Of a DNA stretch of 64,000 nt, positions 17,791 through 26,313 are shown piece by piece (positions within the stretch are counted from its first letter, which is position 1; each line of letters starts with the position of its first letter). The notes beneath the pieces are model-generated. The model was not told the origin of the DNA, ran no database searches, and worked only from the letters and a program-made list of their open reading frames with translations. The translations under genes and the position numbers were made by a program. This DNA comes from Chersky-840 sp963810195 (lineage in GTDB: Bacteria > Actinomycetota > Acidimicrobiia > Acidimicrobiales > UBA8190): NCBI GenBank assembly GCA_963810195.1, contig CAWEMO010000002.1, positions 558,001 through 622,000 of the forward strand. The letters run 5' to 3'.

Positions 17791-18956
17791 CTACGCCGGC
17801 AGCTCGACCTCCACCGGGCCCTTCGCCATCACCGACCCGTCCTGGTTGGTCATCGTCACCTCCAGGGTCACGAGGCCGGCACCGAGGACCCTGTCGTGGC
17901 GGGCGTCGGTGACCTCGGCATCGAGGAGGGTGAGGTCGCCGTCGAAAGCGGGGAAGCGGTACTGCACCGCCGAGTGGCGGATGAAGCCGCGGTCGCCGGC
18001 CCATGCCGAGACGTAGTCGAGGACCCACGCGCCCATCGACGCGCCATAGCCGTAGCCGCGTGGCATGCCGATGAGGCGGGCGTGCTCCTCGTCGGTGTGA
18101 CCCGCGACGGCCCGTGGTAGAGGCCGTCGCCGAGCTCGGGGTCCTCCTGCGCGCCTTCGAGGTCACGGTCCATCTCCTCGAGCCACCCCGCCTCGCTCAG
18201 GTGGTCGGCGCCTTCGTGGTAGGTCGAGCCCCACACGGTGAAGGTGTAGCCGCGCCACTCCGAGGCCAGGCTCGGCAGCGAGTGGGGCCCGATGGGGCGG
18301 GTGAGGAGGCTCTGGCCCACCTCGACCGACTCGAGCGTCGGGCTGTCGGCTCCGGCGCGACTGCGGATCCACTGCCGGCGTTGGGCCTCGATGGCGCCCA
18401 GACGCTCCTCGGTCCATGTGGGCAGCGGAGCGGCCTGCTCGAAGAAGCCCCGTGCGCGCGCCACGTCGGCGCGGTAGCGCACCGCGGTCGACCACTGCTT
18501 GGCCACGCGTTCGCCGCGCTGGTTCGTGTAGAGGGTCTCACCCCGGCTGAACATGGTGGGGCCGGCGAACTTGGTCTCCGACACCTTGTAGTCGACGAAG
18601 CGCCGCTTCATGCGCAGCAGGTCCCCGGGATAGATCCGGGGGCCGGCGAACCACCACTCGTCGCCGCCGAAGATCATGTGGGTCCCGGGGATGTTGCCCA
18701 CGATGGCGGGCCCGGCTCCGTGTCCGACGTCGCAGCAGATGGTGAAGGACTGCGGCGCCACGATGCGCCCGAACGTGCTGGCGGCGGCCACCTCGTCGTC
18801 GAAGTGCAGCGGGTTCGGGTACTGCATGGCCTGGACCCACCGGCGGATGTCGGTCACCGTCACGGGCTCTTTCAACTGCCCCCCGCCCACGGGTTGGCCG
18901 ACATGGCGGTCGACGTCGGACGTGTCGAACTCGATGTGCTCGCTGACCTGGGTCAT
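17791..18956 (-). pseudogene. Two-domain MaoC/FAS1-like dehydratase with an apparent frameshift
   Basis: The N-terminal part (ATG 18956) is a FAS1-type dehydratase_N hotdog: HVGQPVGGGQLKEPVTVTDI, then FGGDEWWFAGPRIYPGD. The reading frame is lost near 18100-18117, after GDGLYHG. A second frame then supplies a clean C-terminal MaoC hotdog, GHTDEEHARLIGMPRGYGYG, ending at TAG 17791. Joining the two needs one extra base in a G/C-rich stretch and restores about 388 aa, a normal length. So this is either a recent pseudogene or a sequencing error. The intact enzyme would hydrate enoyl-CoA. The gene precedes an acyl-CoA synthetase in the same orientation. Confidence 0.75.
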
Positions 18957-19108
18957 CGTCCCCCTCCTGCTCGCCCTCCCCCTCCTGCTGGCTCGAATCC
19001 TGACACAGGCATCAGGGCCTTTCCACGGGTCGTCGTGCGGGTCGATCGGCCCTACCCGCGGCGGCGAGGCGAAGACAAGATGGCACCAGCGTTCGACGAA
19101 GCGGGGCG

Positions 19109-19939
19109 ATGCACATGGAGATCGAGGGGGCCGTCTGCATTGTGACCGGGGCGTCTTCGGGGATCGGGGCGGCCACGGCGCGCCTGCTGGGCGGCAATGG
19201 GGCGCGTGTCGTGCTGGCAGCCCGGCGGGCCGAGCGCCTCGAGGCCCTCTCCGCCGAGCTGCCGGGATCGCTCGCCGTCCCGACCGACGTCACCCGCCCG
19301 GGGGACCTCGGTCGGCTCGTGTCCCGCGTTCTCGATGCCTACGGCCGGATCGACGTCCTCGTCAACAACGCCGGGCAAGGCCTCCACGTCCCTGTCGTCG
19401 AGCTCGACCCGGTCGACCTGCGCGCCGTGTTCGAGCTCAACGTGGTGGCGCCGCTCGTGGCCATCCAGGCGGTGCTCCCGGCCATGGCGGCGGAGTCGGG
19501 CGGAGCGATCGTCAACGTGAGCTCGGCCACGTCGCTGCGGGTCTTCCCCGGTCTCGGGGGGTACGCCGCCACCAAGGCAGCGTTGAACATGCTCTCCCAG
19601 GTCGGCCGGCTCGAGCTGGCGTCTGCCGGCGTCGCCGTGTCGGTCGTGTACCCGTCGGTCACGGCCACCGAATTCCACCAGCGCCTCCGGGCCGGCCAGA
19701 TGGTCGCCGGGGGCCACCGCATCCGCCCGGACCCGCCCGAACTGGCTGCCGCGGCCGTCGTCTTCGCCGTCAGGACCGGCGAGGCCCATGTGCTGGTCGC
19801 CGATCCGCCCCGGCCGATCGTCCCCGGGGACAGCGAGGGGTGGGGCGCCCTGCTGGCGCGCCAAACAGGCGGCGGTTCCGGGTCTCCGCAGCCGCCATCG
19901 ACGACGTTCGGGTCCCTGAACACGGGTTCGGGTCCCTGA
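19109..19939 (+). CDS. Short-chain dehydrogenase/reductase
   Basis: 276-aa classical SDR. Visible: the NAD(P)-binding TGASSGIG near residue 14, NNAG at about 90, the catalytic Ser in VNVSSATS, and YAATK with catalytic Tyr and Lys. Basic residues AARRAERLE after the second strand suggest NADP(H). Start: ATG 19109 or ATG 19115, six nt apart; neither has a strong ribosome site. The last ~10 residues (FGSLNTGSGP) are encoded by a 20-bp tandem repeat and are probably not part of the fold. Divergent from the MaoC-type gene; substrate unknown. Confidence 0.85.
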   Translation: MHMEIEGAVCIVTGASSGIGAATARLLGGNGARVVLAARRAERLEALSAELPGSLAVPTDVTRPGDLGRLVSRVLDAYGRIDVLVNNAGQGLHVPVVELDPVDLRAVFELNVVAPLVAIQAVLPAMAAESGGAIVNVSSATSLRVFPGLGGYAATKAALNMLSQVGRLELASAGVAVSVVYPSVTATEFHQRLRAGQMVAGGHRIRPDPPELAAAAVVFAVRTGEAHVLVADPPRPIVPGDSEGWGALLARQTGGGSGSPQPPSTTFGSLNTGSGP

Positions 19940-19999
19940 ACAGGGTTTGGGGACCGAACGTGGGTATGGGACCTGACCGTGGGTGCGGGACCGGAAAGG
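19906..19999 (+). repeat. Degenerate ~20-bp tandem repeat, about five units
   Basis: Two nearly identical 20-mers (19906-19925 and 19926-19945, both starting GTTCGGGTCCCTGAACA) are followed by three decaying 16-19-bp copies built on GGG(A)ACC...GTGGG. The array covers the last codons of the SDR and runs into the leader of whiB. Confidence 0.7.
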
Positions 20000-20160
20000 C
20001 CGTCCCACCAGCAGATGAGCTCCTGGTGGCGAAATTCCGGAGAACGTCACGTCACCTTCACAGCCAATTCATAGGCTCTGATGTTGGAATCCATATCACC
20101 TGGTCGACCACAGACGGGGACGCGGTCCCCGATCCCCCGGGAACGCGGCAGGGAGGCACG

Positions 20161-20436
20161 ATGGACACCGACTGGATGCGGGAAGGCAAGTGCAGGGACA
20201 TGGACCCCGACGTGTTCTTCCCGAGCGACGGGGTCGGCGTCCAGGTCGCCCAGCGGATCTGTGACGTGTGCCCCGTCAAGGCGCCTTGTCTCGAATACGC
20301 CCTTGCCCACCGGATCCACGAAGGCGTGTGGGGCGGTACCTCCGAACGCGAGCGCAGGCGTCTCCAGCGCCATCGGCGAGGAATCGCCGCGCCGAGCCGT
20401 CCGGTCAGGGACCCGGAGCCCGCGGGTCGGCGCTGA
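20161..20436 (+). CDS. whiB: WhiB-family iron-sulfur transcription factor
   Basis: 91 aa. WhiB proteins bind a redox/NO-sensitive [4Fe-4S] cluster and act with the principal sigma factor; they are confined to Actinobacteria and their phages. The four ligands are visible as Cys11, Cys34, Cys37 and Cys43 (C-x22-C-x2-C-x5-C). Then come GVWGGTSERERR, the diagnostic G[VI]WGG turn, and a basic C-terminus (RRRLQRHRRG) that contacts DNA. ATG 20161 follows GGGAGG by four nt. The 220-nt leader and the tandem repeat before it may hold regulatory sites. Of the WhiB classes it most resembles the developmental WhiB/WhmD type, but the subclass is uncertain. Confidence 0.93.
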   Translation: MDTDWMREGKCRDMDPDVFFPSDGVGVQVAQRICDVCPVKAPCLEYALAHRIHEGVWGGTSERERRRLQRHRRGIAAPSRPVRDPEPAGRR

Positions 20437-20660
20437 ACCGTCCCCCAACGCCGGAGATCTCCTCCGTCGCTGCTCCGTATCCCCGCTGAACTGCCCGAAC
20501 GCCCGTCGCGGGGTCATGTCCCGAGGCAGGGGGCCCGGGCCGATTTGTGTTGGATCGAACGCCCCGTCAGATTTCACTCCGGCAACGGGCACTCCGGCAC
20601 CCCACAGCGCCCGCGCCGGCCGGCACACACAAACAAGCAGAACGAGACAGGAACGGAAGC

Positions 20661-21563
20661 GTGGCTGGATATCTCCAAGACAAGGTGGTTGTGATCACGG
20701 GCGCAGGCGGCGGCATCGGTCGGGCGTGCGCGGTGGCCTGCGCGGCCGAGGGAGCCAAGGTCGTGGTGGCCGACATCGGGGTGGGCCTCGCCGGGGAGGA
20801 TCCCAAGAGCGAGGTCGCCGAGGCTGTCGTGAAGGAGATCGAGGGGGCCGGCGGCGAAGCCGTCGCGGTCGCCGAGGACGTGAGCACGATGGCGGGTGGC
20901 GAGCGCATCGTGAACACCGCCGTCGAACGCTGGGGCCGCATCGACGGTGTCGTGGCGGTGGCCGGGATCCTGCGTGAGCGGATGCTGTTCAACATGTCCG
21001 AGGACGAATGGGACGCGGTGATCGCCACCCACCTCAAGGGCCACTTCACCGTGTTCCGCCACGCCGCCGCCATCATGCGCAAGCAGGAATCGGGCTCGCT
21101 CGTCGGCTTCACCTCGGGCGCGTACGCGGGCAGCGTGGCCCAGGCCAACTACTCCGCCGCCAAGGGCGGGATCGTCTCGCTGGTGCGCTCGGCGGCCGTG
21201 GGCCTGCACCGCTACGGGGTGCGGGCCAACGCCGTGGCCCCCGTGGCGCGCACCCGCATGTCGGCGAACGTCCCCTCGGAGCTGGCCGAGATGGGCGAGC
21301 CCGAGGACGTCGCCCCGCTCGTCGTGTTCCTGCTGTCGGACGCGGCCAAGGACGTGACCGGCCAGGTCTACACGGCGGTGGGGGGCCGTATCGCGGTGTG
21401 GAACCAGCCCGTCGAGCTGCGCTCGATGAGCGTCGAGGGTCGCTGGACGCCCGAGCAGATCGCGGCACGGTTCGACGAGGTGGGCCAGGAGCGGATGGGG
21501 CTGATCGACCGTCTCGAGCAGATCCGGAAGGCGGCTGAGTCGGGCGAAAGGCCCAACGCCTGA
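20661..21563 (+). CDS. SDR-family 3-hydroxyacyl-CoA dehydrogenase, MFE-2 (HSD17B4) type
   Basis: 300 aa from GTG 20661. The cofactor loop is TGAGGGIG; catalytic Ser lies in GFTSGAYAG and Tyr/Lys in ANYSAAKGG. The text around them, including VAGILRERMLFNMSEDEWD and APVARTRMSANVP, tracks the dehydrogenase domain of multifunctional enzyme 2 / HSD17B4, which oxidises 3-hydroxyacyl-CoA, including steroid side chains. The usual NNAG is AVAG here. Mycobacterial steroid catabolism uses similar SDRs, so a beta-oxidation role is inferred. The 224-nt gap from whiB shows no gene or clear promoter. Confidence 0.8.
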   Translation: MAGYLQDKVVVITGAGGGIGRACAVACAAEGAKVVVADIGVGLAGEDPKSEVAEAVVKEIEGAGGEAVAVAEDVSTMAGGERIVNTAVERWGRIDGVVAVAGILRERMLFNMSEDEWDAVIATHLKGHFTVFRHAAAIMRKQESGSLVGFTSGAYAGSVAQANYSAAKGGIVSLVRSAAVGLHRYGVRANAVAPVARTRMSANVPSELAEMGEPEDVAPLVVFLLSDAAKDVTGQVYTAVGGRIAVWNQPVELRSMSVEGRWTPEQIAARFDEVGQERMGLIDRLEQIRKAAESGERPNA

Positions 21564-21600
21564 TCCTCCTCGGGCCCGTCCGGACTCCGGTCTCCCGCCC

Positions 21601-21646
21601 GACTCCCGTACCCTCACCGACTCCCGTACCCTCACCGACTCCTCAC
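21601..21646 (+). repeat. 18-bp direct repeat, two and a half copies
   Basis: GACTCCCGTACCCTCACC occurs at 21601-21618 and 21619-21636, followed by a partial copy GACTCCTCAC. It lies in the short gap between the SDR and the LLM-class gene, just before the latter's ribosome site. Confidence 0.8.
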
Positions 21647-21666
21647 GGAAGACCGAGGCCCCCAAC

Positions 21667-22548
21667 ATGCGTTTCAGCTATGCGGAGTCAATGACCGACC
21701 CGGCGTTCTACGCGCCGCTGGCGCGCGCCGCGGAGGAGGCCGGCTATGACACGTTCGTGGTGCCCGACAGCATCGCCTACCCGCGTGAGTCCGACACCAC
21801 CTACCCGTTCAACCCCGACGGGTCGCGGGAGTTCCTCGAGGACAAGCCCTTCCTCGAGCCCTTCAGCCTCATCCCGGCCCTGGGAGCGGTCACCACGACC
21901 CTGCGGTTCGTGACGTTCGTGGTCAAGCTCCCCATCCGCCATCCCGTGATGGTGGCCAAGCAGGCCGCGTCGGTGGCGGTGCTCACCGGCGGCCGGTTCC
22001 TCTTCGGGGTGGGGACGAGCCCGTGGCCCGAGGACTACGACCTGTTGGACGTCCCCTGGGAGCGCCGGGGCAGGCGGATGGACGAGTGCATCGCGGTCAT
22101 CAGGGGGCTCACCGCCGGCGGGTATTTCGAGTACCAGGGCGAGATGTTCGACGTCCCGGCCGTGAAGATGGCGCCGACACCCGCCGCGCCCATCCCGATC
22201 CTGATCGGAGGGCACGGAGAGGCCGCCCTGCGCCGGGCGGCCTTCACGGGCGACGGCTGGATGCACGGCGGCGGCGACCCGGCGGACCTCCCCGGCCTGC
22301 TGTCCCGGCTGGCCGAGCTGCGTGCCGAGGCGGGGCGCGAGCACGAGCCCTTCGAGATCCATGTCATCTCCCTGGACGCCTTCAGCGTCGACGGCGTGCG
22401 CCGCCTCGAGGACGAGGGGGTGACCGATGTCATTGTCGGGTTCCGTTGGCCCTATGTCGTGGGGCCCGACATCGAGCCGCTCCAGGCCAAGATCGATAAT
22501 CTTCGGCGGTTCGCCGACACGGTGATCGCCAAGGTGAAGAAGGCGTAG
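21667..22548 (+). CDS. LLM-class flavin/F420-dependent oxidoreductase
   Basis: 293-aa luciferase-like TIM barrel. The family opening (MRFSYAES, then LARAAEEAGYDTFVVPDS) and the flavin/F420-binding region 'RFLFGVGTSPWPEDYDLLDV' are clear, with 'PTPAAPIPILIGGHGEAALRRAA' near the C-terminal half. Actinobacterial members commonly use coenzyme F420 and reduce or oxidise diverse substrates. ATG 21667 has GAGG nine nt upstream. It probably shares a transcript with the SDR before it and the small NTF2-fold protein after it. Substrate not assignable. Confidence 0.85.
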   Translation: MRFSYAESMTDPAFYAPLARAAEEAGYDTFVVPDSIAYPRESDTTYPFNPDGSREFLEDKPFLEPFSLIPALGAVTTTLRFVTFVVKLPIRHPVMVAKQAASVAVLTGGRFLFGVGTSPWPEDYDLLDVPWERRGRRMDECIAVIRGLTAGGYFEYQGEMFDVPAVKMAPTPAAPIPILIGGHGEAALRRAAFTGDGWMHGGGDPADLPGLLSRLAELRAEAGREHEPFEIHVISLDAFSVDGVRRLEDEGVTDVIVGFRWPYVVGPDIEPLQAKIDNLRRFADTVIAKVKKA

Positions 22549-22604
22549 TCGCTCGTGGTGGGCTCCGGGTCGGTCCGGGGCTCCGGTACAGGGGAGGCGG
22601 TTCG

Positions 22605-23003
22605 ATGGGTGCAGCGCTCGAGATGTCGAAGAAGTCGATGCAGATGTCCGAAGCCAAGGACCGAGAAGGGTGGTTGGCGCTGTTCGCGGACGACGCCGTG
22701 GTCGAGGATCCGGTGGGCCCGTCGTTCGTCGACCCCGAGGGCAAGGGCCAGCGCGGCAAGGAGGCCATCACGGCCTTCTACGACAACGTGGTGTCGCAGA
22801 GCGAGAGCCTCAAGTTCACGATCCACCAGTCGATCGAGTGCGGCGAGGAGGTGGCCAACATCGGCGAGCTCCGCATCACCTTGCCCGGCAACCAGGTCGG
22901 GGTGGTGCAGATCGCCAACATCTACAAGGTGAACGCCGAGGGCAAGCTGGCGTCGCTGCGGTCGTTCTGGGAGCAGGACAGGCTCACGTTCAGCCCGGGC
23001 TGA
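22605..23003 (+). CDS. NTF2/SnoaL-fold protein, ketosteroid-isomerase-like
   Basis: 132-aa cone-shaped NTF2-like protein. The segment LALFADDAVVEDPVG strongly resembles bacterial steroid delta-5-3-ketoisomerase, and Asp35 aligns with its catalytic base. By eye, however, the oxyanion-hole Tyr is replaced (KKSMQM) and the second acid is also missing (VQIANIY). So either the chemistry differs or it is a binding protein. Its position after the SDR and LLM genes and the steroid-type enzymes elsewhere make a steroid or polycyclic substrate attractive, but that is inference. Confidence 0.7.
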   Translation: MGAALEMSKKSMQMSEAKDREGWLALFADDAVVEDPVGPSFVDPEGKGQRGKEAITAFYDNVVSQSESLKFTIHQSIECGEEVANIGELRITLPGNQVGVVQIANIYKVNAEGKLASLRSFWEQDRLTFSPG

Positions 23004-23226
23004 CCGCCTTCACCAGGCCCGCATCACGGGAGCCCGTCCGCGGTAGCCGGGTCCCAGGCCGACTCTTCCCCGGCCTCGTCCCATTCCCGCCACGCCCCCT
23101 CGTAGGCGCCATGCAATTCCGAGAAGCGCCGGGGTCGGACCGCTTCGCAGCACGGCTGACGGGGGACCAATTCCCTGCTCATAGGTGTATTCCTCGAGGG
23201 AGGCCACATCCTGACGGCGATCGGTG

Positions 23227-23252
23227 ATGCAACGGGTCCCCATTCGTTGCAT
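23227..23252. promoter_or_regulatory. Hyphenated palindrome upstream of the sigma factor
   Basis: ATGCAACG (23227-23234) and CGTTGCAT (23245-23252) are perfect 8-bp arms around a 10-bp spacer, 51 nt before the sigma-factor ATG. It is a candidate operator or RNA hairpin. The surrounding gap (23004-23302) shows no other feature. Confidence 0.4.
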
Positions 23253-23302
23253 ATTCGGTCTCGACAGTGCAAGGGATCGGTCCACTTGTGCGTGGTAAAG
23301 AC

Positions 23303-23905
23303 ATGCACGCCGATTTGGCCCTTCCGCGGGTCGGGGAACCGGGGTTGTGGCGCTTCGGCACGGATCTCGGGGGACGGGTGGCCGCTTCGGATGCGTCTGC
23401 GTCGCACGAAGAAGCCGGTGCCGTCGACGCCAACCCGCCCGGTGGCTTCGACGAGTTCTACCGGGCCAACTACGAGCCGCTGGTCCGACTCGGCTTCCTC
23501 CTGACCCTGTCCGAGGAGGTGGCCCGCGACCTCGTCCACGACGTCTTCGTCCGCGTGTACGGGCGTTTCGACAGCCTCGAGGACCCCGCCCCGTACCTGC
23601 GGCGCAGCGTCGTCAACGCCAGCCGTTCGTGGCACCGCCGGCGACGACTGGAACGGTCCGAGGCCCAGTCGCGCAGCACCGGGCACGCGCCCGTGGTCGC
23701 CTTCGACGCCGACGAGCTCTTCGACGTGCTGAGCAAGCTGCCCGCCCGGCAGCGAGCCGCAATCGTGCTGCGCTTCTACGAGCAGATGACCGACGCGGAG
23801 ATCGCCGCGCTCCTGCACTGCCGGCCCGGCACCGTGGCGTCGCTCGTGCACCGAGGGTGCGCCCGACTGCGTAGCGCCATGGCCGAGCCGGAGGAGGCGT
23901 CATGA
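23303..23905 (+). CDS. ECF RNA polymerase sigma factor (SigE-like group)
   Basis: About 200 aa. Region 2 (FYRANYEPLVRLGFLLTLS, then ARDLVHDVFVRVYGRF) binds core polymerase and the -10 element. Region 4 (LPARQRAAIVLRFYEQMTD, then EIAALLHCRPGTVASLVHRG) is a helix-turn-helix for the -35 element. The N-terminal ~40 residues are low-complexity. Start is uncertain: ATG 23303 is chosen over GTG 23267; neither has a good ribosome site. The last four bases overlap the next gene (ATGA), the usual arrangement for an ECF sigma factor and its membrane partner. Confidence 0.88.
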   Translation: MHADLALPRVGEPGLWRFGTDLGGRVAASDASASHEEAGAVDANPPGGFDEFYRANYEPLVRLGFLLTLSEEVARDLVHDVFVRVYGRFDSLEDPAPYLRRSVVNASRSWHRRRRLERSEAQSRSTGHAPVVAFDADELFDVLSKLPARQRAAIVLRFYEQMTDAEIAALLHCRPGTVASLVHRGCARLRSAMAEPEEAS

Positions 23906-26271
23906 ACGACCGGCATCCCACACACGGGGGTTTCGAGGACCGTCTGCGCGCCGCGCTGGCGGAGCGTGCCGCCTCGGTGTCGGCACCGGGCGACGTCTCG
24001 AGGGTGGCCGAGGTCGCCGCGGGAGCCCGCCGGCGCCAAACCCGACGCCGATGGGAGGCAGCGGCACTGGCACTGGTCGTGGTGATGGCAGCCGGCCTCG
24101 GTGCTGCGGTGAGCTCGGCCGGTGGCGGGAAGAACCAGATCGCGGCCTCGCACAGAGGACACCGCCTCGACCGTGCCGACGGCGTTCTGGTCCTGCCGCT
24201 GACGGGGACGGTCAGCGCTTCGAGGCCCGGAGACCAGGTGACCCACGGCGAGGGGGGAATGGGGCTCGTACCCACCCCCTCCTTCAACGGCGCCGCGACT
24301 CCGGGGGTGACTGGCACCCCCAACGAGTCGAGCCCCACCACCACGGCTCCCATCGACGTGGCGCCCTCGGCGGTGGCGTCGCTCCAGCGCATCTTCGGGC
24401 ACACCTCGCCCGACGGGGTGCAGATCACCGCGTTCGAGCAGCTCGCCGGGGCGGGCGGGTCGGCTCCGGTTCCGACGCCCAGTGTGATCACGCCCGCCCC
24501 GAGCGGAACGGCGTCCGGGGCCGCCTCGGGGGCCGTTTCGAGTCCGGTGTCGGGGACCGGGACCGGGGCCGCGGTCGGACCTCCGACCACGACGCAACTG
24601 GGCTGTCTCACCACCACGCAACTGACCGTCGAGGTCTCCGACACCGCCGCGGTGGGCACCGCCTCCGAGCCGCTGTTCAGCGGAGCGAGCGGGGTACTGG
24701 TGGACGTGCAGATCGGCGAGATCGGCAGCGCCGAAGGCGCCCCCGCGACCTGGGTGCTGGCCCAGGTGGGCGCAGGAGCCGCCACGGTGGAGGTGCAATT
24801 CGCCGACGGGACCGTGGACCAGGCCGCCGTCTCCTCTTCGGGCGTGGTCGTGCTGGGGCACAAGGGAGCGCCGAGCGCCGCACTGGGGAACGGGTCGGCG
24901 ACCGCCATCGACGTGCTCGGGGACGACGGCCAGGTCCTCGCCGGCTACGGGCTCGGCACCACCACCTCGGTGCCGAGCGGCGGCCAGGCCCCCATGGCGT
25001 TGCCCGCTCCGGGCCCGGTCCAACCCGCCGATCCCAGCGCCGCGACCGCCGCGGTCACACACGCCGTGGAGAGCGCCCTCGGGTGCAGCGCATCGCCCCT
25101 GCAGCGCTGGCAGGACGTGTCCGGGGGCGGCGCCCTCGAGATCCTCCCGACAGACGGCACTGCGATCGTGACCGTCGACAAGGTCGTGTTCACCTCGGCC
25201 ACCGCGGCGGTCGTCGAGTACCACTTGAACTCGGGGCAGGGAAGTCAGGAGACGGGACCGCTGTACGCGGACGCCACCTACAACGGGAGCGCGTGGCAGC
25301 TGTCTCTGTCCTCGGTCGCGCCCGGGATCCAGGTGACACCGGCCAACCAGGTGGGCAACGTCACGGTGGCTCCCGGAGGTCCGCTGTTCGTCGACAGCTG
25401 GCCGGGCGGCACCGCGGTGGCCGTGTACAAGGCGCTTCCCGGCTCGCAGTCGTCGCCCGGCTACGGGACCGGCGAGGCGGCGTGCACCCCGGACGGAGGC
25501 GTCGTCGAGGAGGTCACCACCCCCGGAGCCGTGGGCGTGCTCACCGCCGCGCTATTCCCGCACTACACGTCGCCGATCATCAGCGCGGCGGTGTCCACGG
25601 TGGGGAATGCCGAGGGGTCAGCGGCCACCGTGGTCGCGGTCGAGGTCGGGTCCGGGGTCGCGTCCATGTCGGTCACGGGGAGCGCGGGGACGGTCCAGGA
25701 ATCCGCGGTGGGCGGCTTCGGGTCCATCGTCCTGGCCGGCGACCCGTCGAGCGCACTCGGTTCGGCGGGCTCGCAGCTCCAGGTGCGCGACTCGAGTGGG
25801 ACGGCCCTCGCCACGGTCTCGCTCCAGGTCGACTCGAGCGCGCCGGCGGGCCCGTCCACCCTGCCGAGCACGCTTCCCGCCCAAACCCCGACCCCCGGCC
25901 AGCAGCCCGCCGATCCCGCCACCGCCACCCAGGCCATCGACCAGGCCTTCGCGGCGGTGTTCGACTGCAGCACCCCACCGATCCAGCGGGTGGAGCAGAT
26001 CCAGGACGGCAGCCTGGTGGCCGGCGCACTGGAGCAGCTCGACACCGGTCCCTACGAAGCGCTGGCGTCGTCGAGCTACGTGGACGTGACTCAGGTGGTC
26101 TTCGAGAGCCCCACGCTGGCGGACGTGGCCTACACATTGTTGTTCCACTCCGACGCCGGTTTGACCTTCCCCATGGTCGGCCAGGCCGTCGTGGTCGACG
26201 GCGCCTGGCGCGTCAGCTACGCGACGGTGTGCGCGGCGGTGCAGCTCGGGCTGGGCACCTGCCAGACCTGA
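23902..26271 (+). CDS. Large single-pass membrane protein with internal duplication, putative anti-sigma partner
   Basis: 789 aa. A cytoplasmic N-terminus of about 50 residues (FEDRLRAALAERAASV, then GARRRQTRRRWE) precedes one transmembrane helix (about 50-72, ALALVVVMAAGLGAAV). A long Ser/Thr/Pro/Gly-rich outer linker follows. The outer part is an A-B-A'-B' duplication: A at about 234-355 and 524-650, B at about 374-480 and 668-789. Both B copies begin QPADP and carry a paired Cys motif (LGCSASPLQRWQ and FDCSTPPIQRVE). Coupling to the sigma gene suggests regulation of it, but I see no zinc anti-sigma (HXXXCXXC) motif. The function of the repeated domains is unrecognised. Confidence 0.72.
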   Translation: MNDRHPTHGGFEDRLRAALAERAASVSAPGDVSRVAEVAAGARRRQTRRRWEAAALALVVVMAAGLGAAVSSAGGGKNQIAASHRGHRLDRADGVLVLPLTGTVSASRPGDQVTHGEGGMGLVPTPSFNGAATPGVTGTPNESSPTTTAPIDVAPSAVASLQRIFGHTSPDGVQITAFEQLAGAGGSAPVPTPSVITPAPSGTASGAASGAVSSPVSGTGTGAAVGPPTTTQLGCLTTTQLTVEVSDTAAVGTASEPLFSGASGVLVDVQIGEIGSAEGAPATWVLAQVGAGAATVEVQFADGTVDQAAVSSSGVVVLGHKGAPSAALGNGSATAIDVLGDDGQVLAGYGLGTTTSVPSGGQAPMALPAPGPVQPADPSAATAAVTHAVESALGCSASPLQRWQDVSGGGALEILPTDGTAIVTVDKVVFTSATAAVVEYHLNSGQGSQETGPLYADATYNGSAWQLSLSSVAPGIQVTPANQVGNVTVAPGGPLFVDSWPGGTAVAVYKALPGSQSSPGYGTGEAACTPDGGVVEEVTTPGAVGVLTAALFPHYTSPIISAAVSTVGNAEGSAATVVAVEVGSGVASMSVTGSAGTVQESAVGGFGSIVLAGDPSSALGSAGSQLQVRDSSGTALATVSLQVDSSAPAGPSTLPSTLPAQTPTPGQQPADPATATQAIDQAFAAVFDCSTPPIQRVEQIQDGSLVAGALEQLDTGPYEALASSSYVDVTQVVFESPTLADVAYTLLFHSDAGLTFPMVGQAVVVDGAWRVSYATVCAAVQLGLGTCQT

Positions 26272-26313
26272 GCGGCGAGCCGAGGCGTCGCCGCGGGGCG
26301 TGCCGCCCGGCGC

